Positions 63,549 to 64,000 of a stretch of DNA of 64,000 bases are shown here, one piece after another. Numbering within the stretch: position 1 is the first letter of the stretch; each line of letters opens with the position of its first letter. Location: NCBI RefSeq assembly GCF_025165815.1, contig NZ_JAFFZE010000015.1:186001-250000 (forward strand). Reading direction: 5' to 3'. The DNA is from Actinophytocola gossypii. GTDB taxonomy: Bacteria > Actinomycetota > Actinomycetes > Mycobacteriales > Pseudonocardiaceae. The notes beneath the pieces are model-generated. The model was not told where the DNA came from. It was given only the letters and a program-made list of their open reading frames with translations, and did not search any database. The position numbers were made by a program, and so were the translations under genes.

Positions 63549-64000
63549 GTGCGAGTGATGGTACGAGGGGCGCTGGTCGCCCTGCTGGGGTTGGTCGGCA
63601 CGCTGGTGCCCGTCGGGACGGCCGCGGCGGCGCCCGCACGGACCTGCGCTGATCCGAACGCCCCGCTGACCGTCGAGGAGCAGCGGCTGACCCTGCCGCA
63701 GCCGACGGAGATCCTGGCGCGCAGCGGGTTCGACCGGTTCGCGAAGGTGTTCACCCCCGCCCTGTGCGCGCTGCCGAACGCCTGGGTCGCCGAGGTCCTG
63801 ATCGGCGCCCAGGGGCGGGTGCTGTGGGAGGCGGCGGTGGCCCGCGCCCAGGGCGAGGCCCCGGCCGGCGACCTCCCGGTCACCGACGACCGGCCGCTGT
63901 ACTGGGCCCGGCTCCAGCTCACCAAGGCGCTCCGCCAGTGGGAACCCCGGTTCACGCTGAGCGACGAGCGGCGCGCGGAGCTGCTCGACCGCCTGGAGAC
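63549..64000 (+). CDS. Secreted protein, 3' truncated (possible pyroglutamyl-peptidase-like)
   Basis: The first 150 residues of a gene cut by the window end. GTG start; signal peptide over about residues 1-30 (MVRGALVALLGLVGTLVPVGTAAAAPA). The mature part reads EEQRLTLPQPTEILARSGFDRFAKVFTPALCALPN, then DDRPLYWARLQLTKALRQW, a pattern I associate with secreted actinobacterial pyroglutamyl-peptidase-like proteins; the catalytic part would lie beyond the window. The export signal is clear, the family call tentative. Confidence 0.6.
   Translation, partial: MRVMVRGALVALLGLVGTLVPVGTAAAAPARTCADPNAPLTVEEQRLTLPQPTEILARSGFDRFAKVFTPALCALPNAWVAEVLIGAQGRVLWEAAVARAQGEAPAGDLPVTDDRPLYWARLQLTKALRQWEPRFTLSDERRAELLDRLE

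Overview
The window is very GC-rich (about 70%), with compact genes, many GTG starts and strong third-position GC bias. It carries actinobacterial marker families: WhiB, DUF397 with an XRE/DUF5753 regulator, a conservon (sensor kinase, roadblock, DUF742, GTPase), Ku, DUF3817 and SigE-family sigma. Family content and protein style fit a filamentous actinomycete, most likely Pseudonocardiales; the genus cannot be fixed from sequence alone. I recognise no rRNA, tRNA, CRISPR array, insertion sequence, integrase or phage gene. The window looks like chromosomal arm or core-arm boundary rather than an inserted island.

Layout. 1-5.1 kb: tail of a DUF2461 gene, pyruvate kinase, acyl-CoA thioesterase, a PBP4-type DD-peptidase, a palindromic repeat cluster and a small cysteine-containing protein. 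5.4-13 kb: an XRE/DUF397 pair, a small protein, a large LAL-type LuxR regulator in an overlapping operon with a protein-glutamine methyltransferase homologue and a DUF4262 protein, then a secreted HExxH/ricin-lectin protein. 13-20.6 kb: a proline-rich membrane protein, a TetR regulator divergent from an acyl-CoA dehydrogenase/CoA-transferase operon, a STAS protein, cold-shock protein, fatty-acid desaturase and enoyl-CoA hydratase. 20.7-25.4 kb: small conserved membrane proteins, a lytic transglycosylase, DUF3817 and an acetate-type sodium symporter with its DUF485 partner. 26.2-31.4 kb: a complete conservon. 31.4-36.3 kb: acyl-CoA dehydrogenase, VOC, AraC, a secreted protein, and a SigE-type sigma factor with a membrane-anchored partner. 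36.3-42.1 kb: gcvT, a decayed methyltransferase, a membrane protein, Ku, WhiB and an alpha/beta hydrolase. 42.2-47.2 kb: a fused alpha-beta glycyl-tRNA synthetase, then VOC/DinB proteins divergent from a WYL regulator. 47.2-48.6 kb: two paralogous ribbon-helix-helix-like proteins facing outward around a 57-residue gene and a two-helix membrane protein. 48.6-54.8 kb: GH65 phosphorylase with beta-phosphoglucomutase, PaaX regulator divergent from an AidB-type dehydrogenase, and a voltage-sensor-like membrane protein. 54.9-64 kb: zinc DD-carboxypeptidase, a MerR regulator with a 16-residue cysteine-rich peptide and a divergent disulfide oxidoreductase, TetR/ABC exporter pair, a TIR protein, LysR with tartrate dehydrogenase, a decayed HAD gene and the start of a secreted protein.

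How the genes work together. Several units pair a regulator with its likely target across a short intergenic region that holds a visible dyad: TetR/acyl-CoA dehydrogenase (15.5 kb), PaaX/AidB-like (52.45 kb), MerR/oxidoreductase (56.2 kb), TetR/ABC exporter (58.3 kb) and LysR/tartrate dehydrogenase (the same ATAGG-N5-CCTAT box before both genes). Lipid and acyl-CoA metabolism is over-represented (three acyl-CoA dehydrogenases, thioesterase, CoA-transferase, enoyl-CoA hydratase, desaturase). Cell-wall enzymes recur (PBP4, lytic transglycosylase, M15 peptidase). Many genes have a TANNNT-type -10 element only 6-9 bases before the start codon, suggesting leaderless transcripts.

The points most worth following up are the 16-residue peptide with six cysteines translationally coupled to merR, the mirrored ribbon-helix-helix pair around two small unknown genes, the conservon kinase with an expanding Gly-Thr repeat linker, the stand-alone TIR protein, and the fused glycyl-tRNA synthetase.
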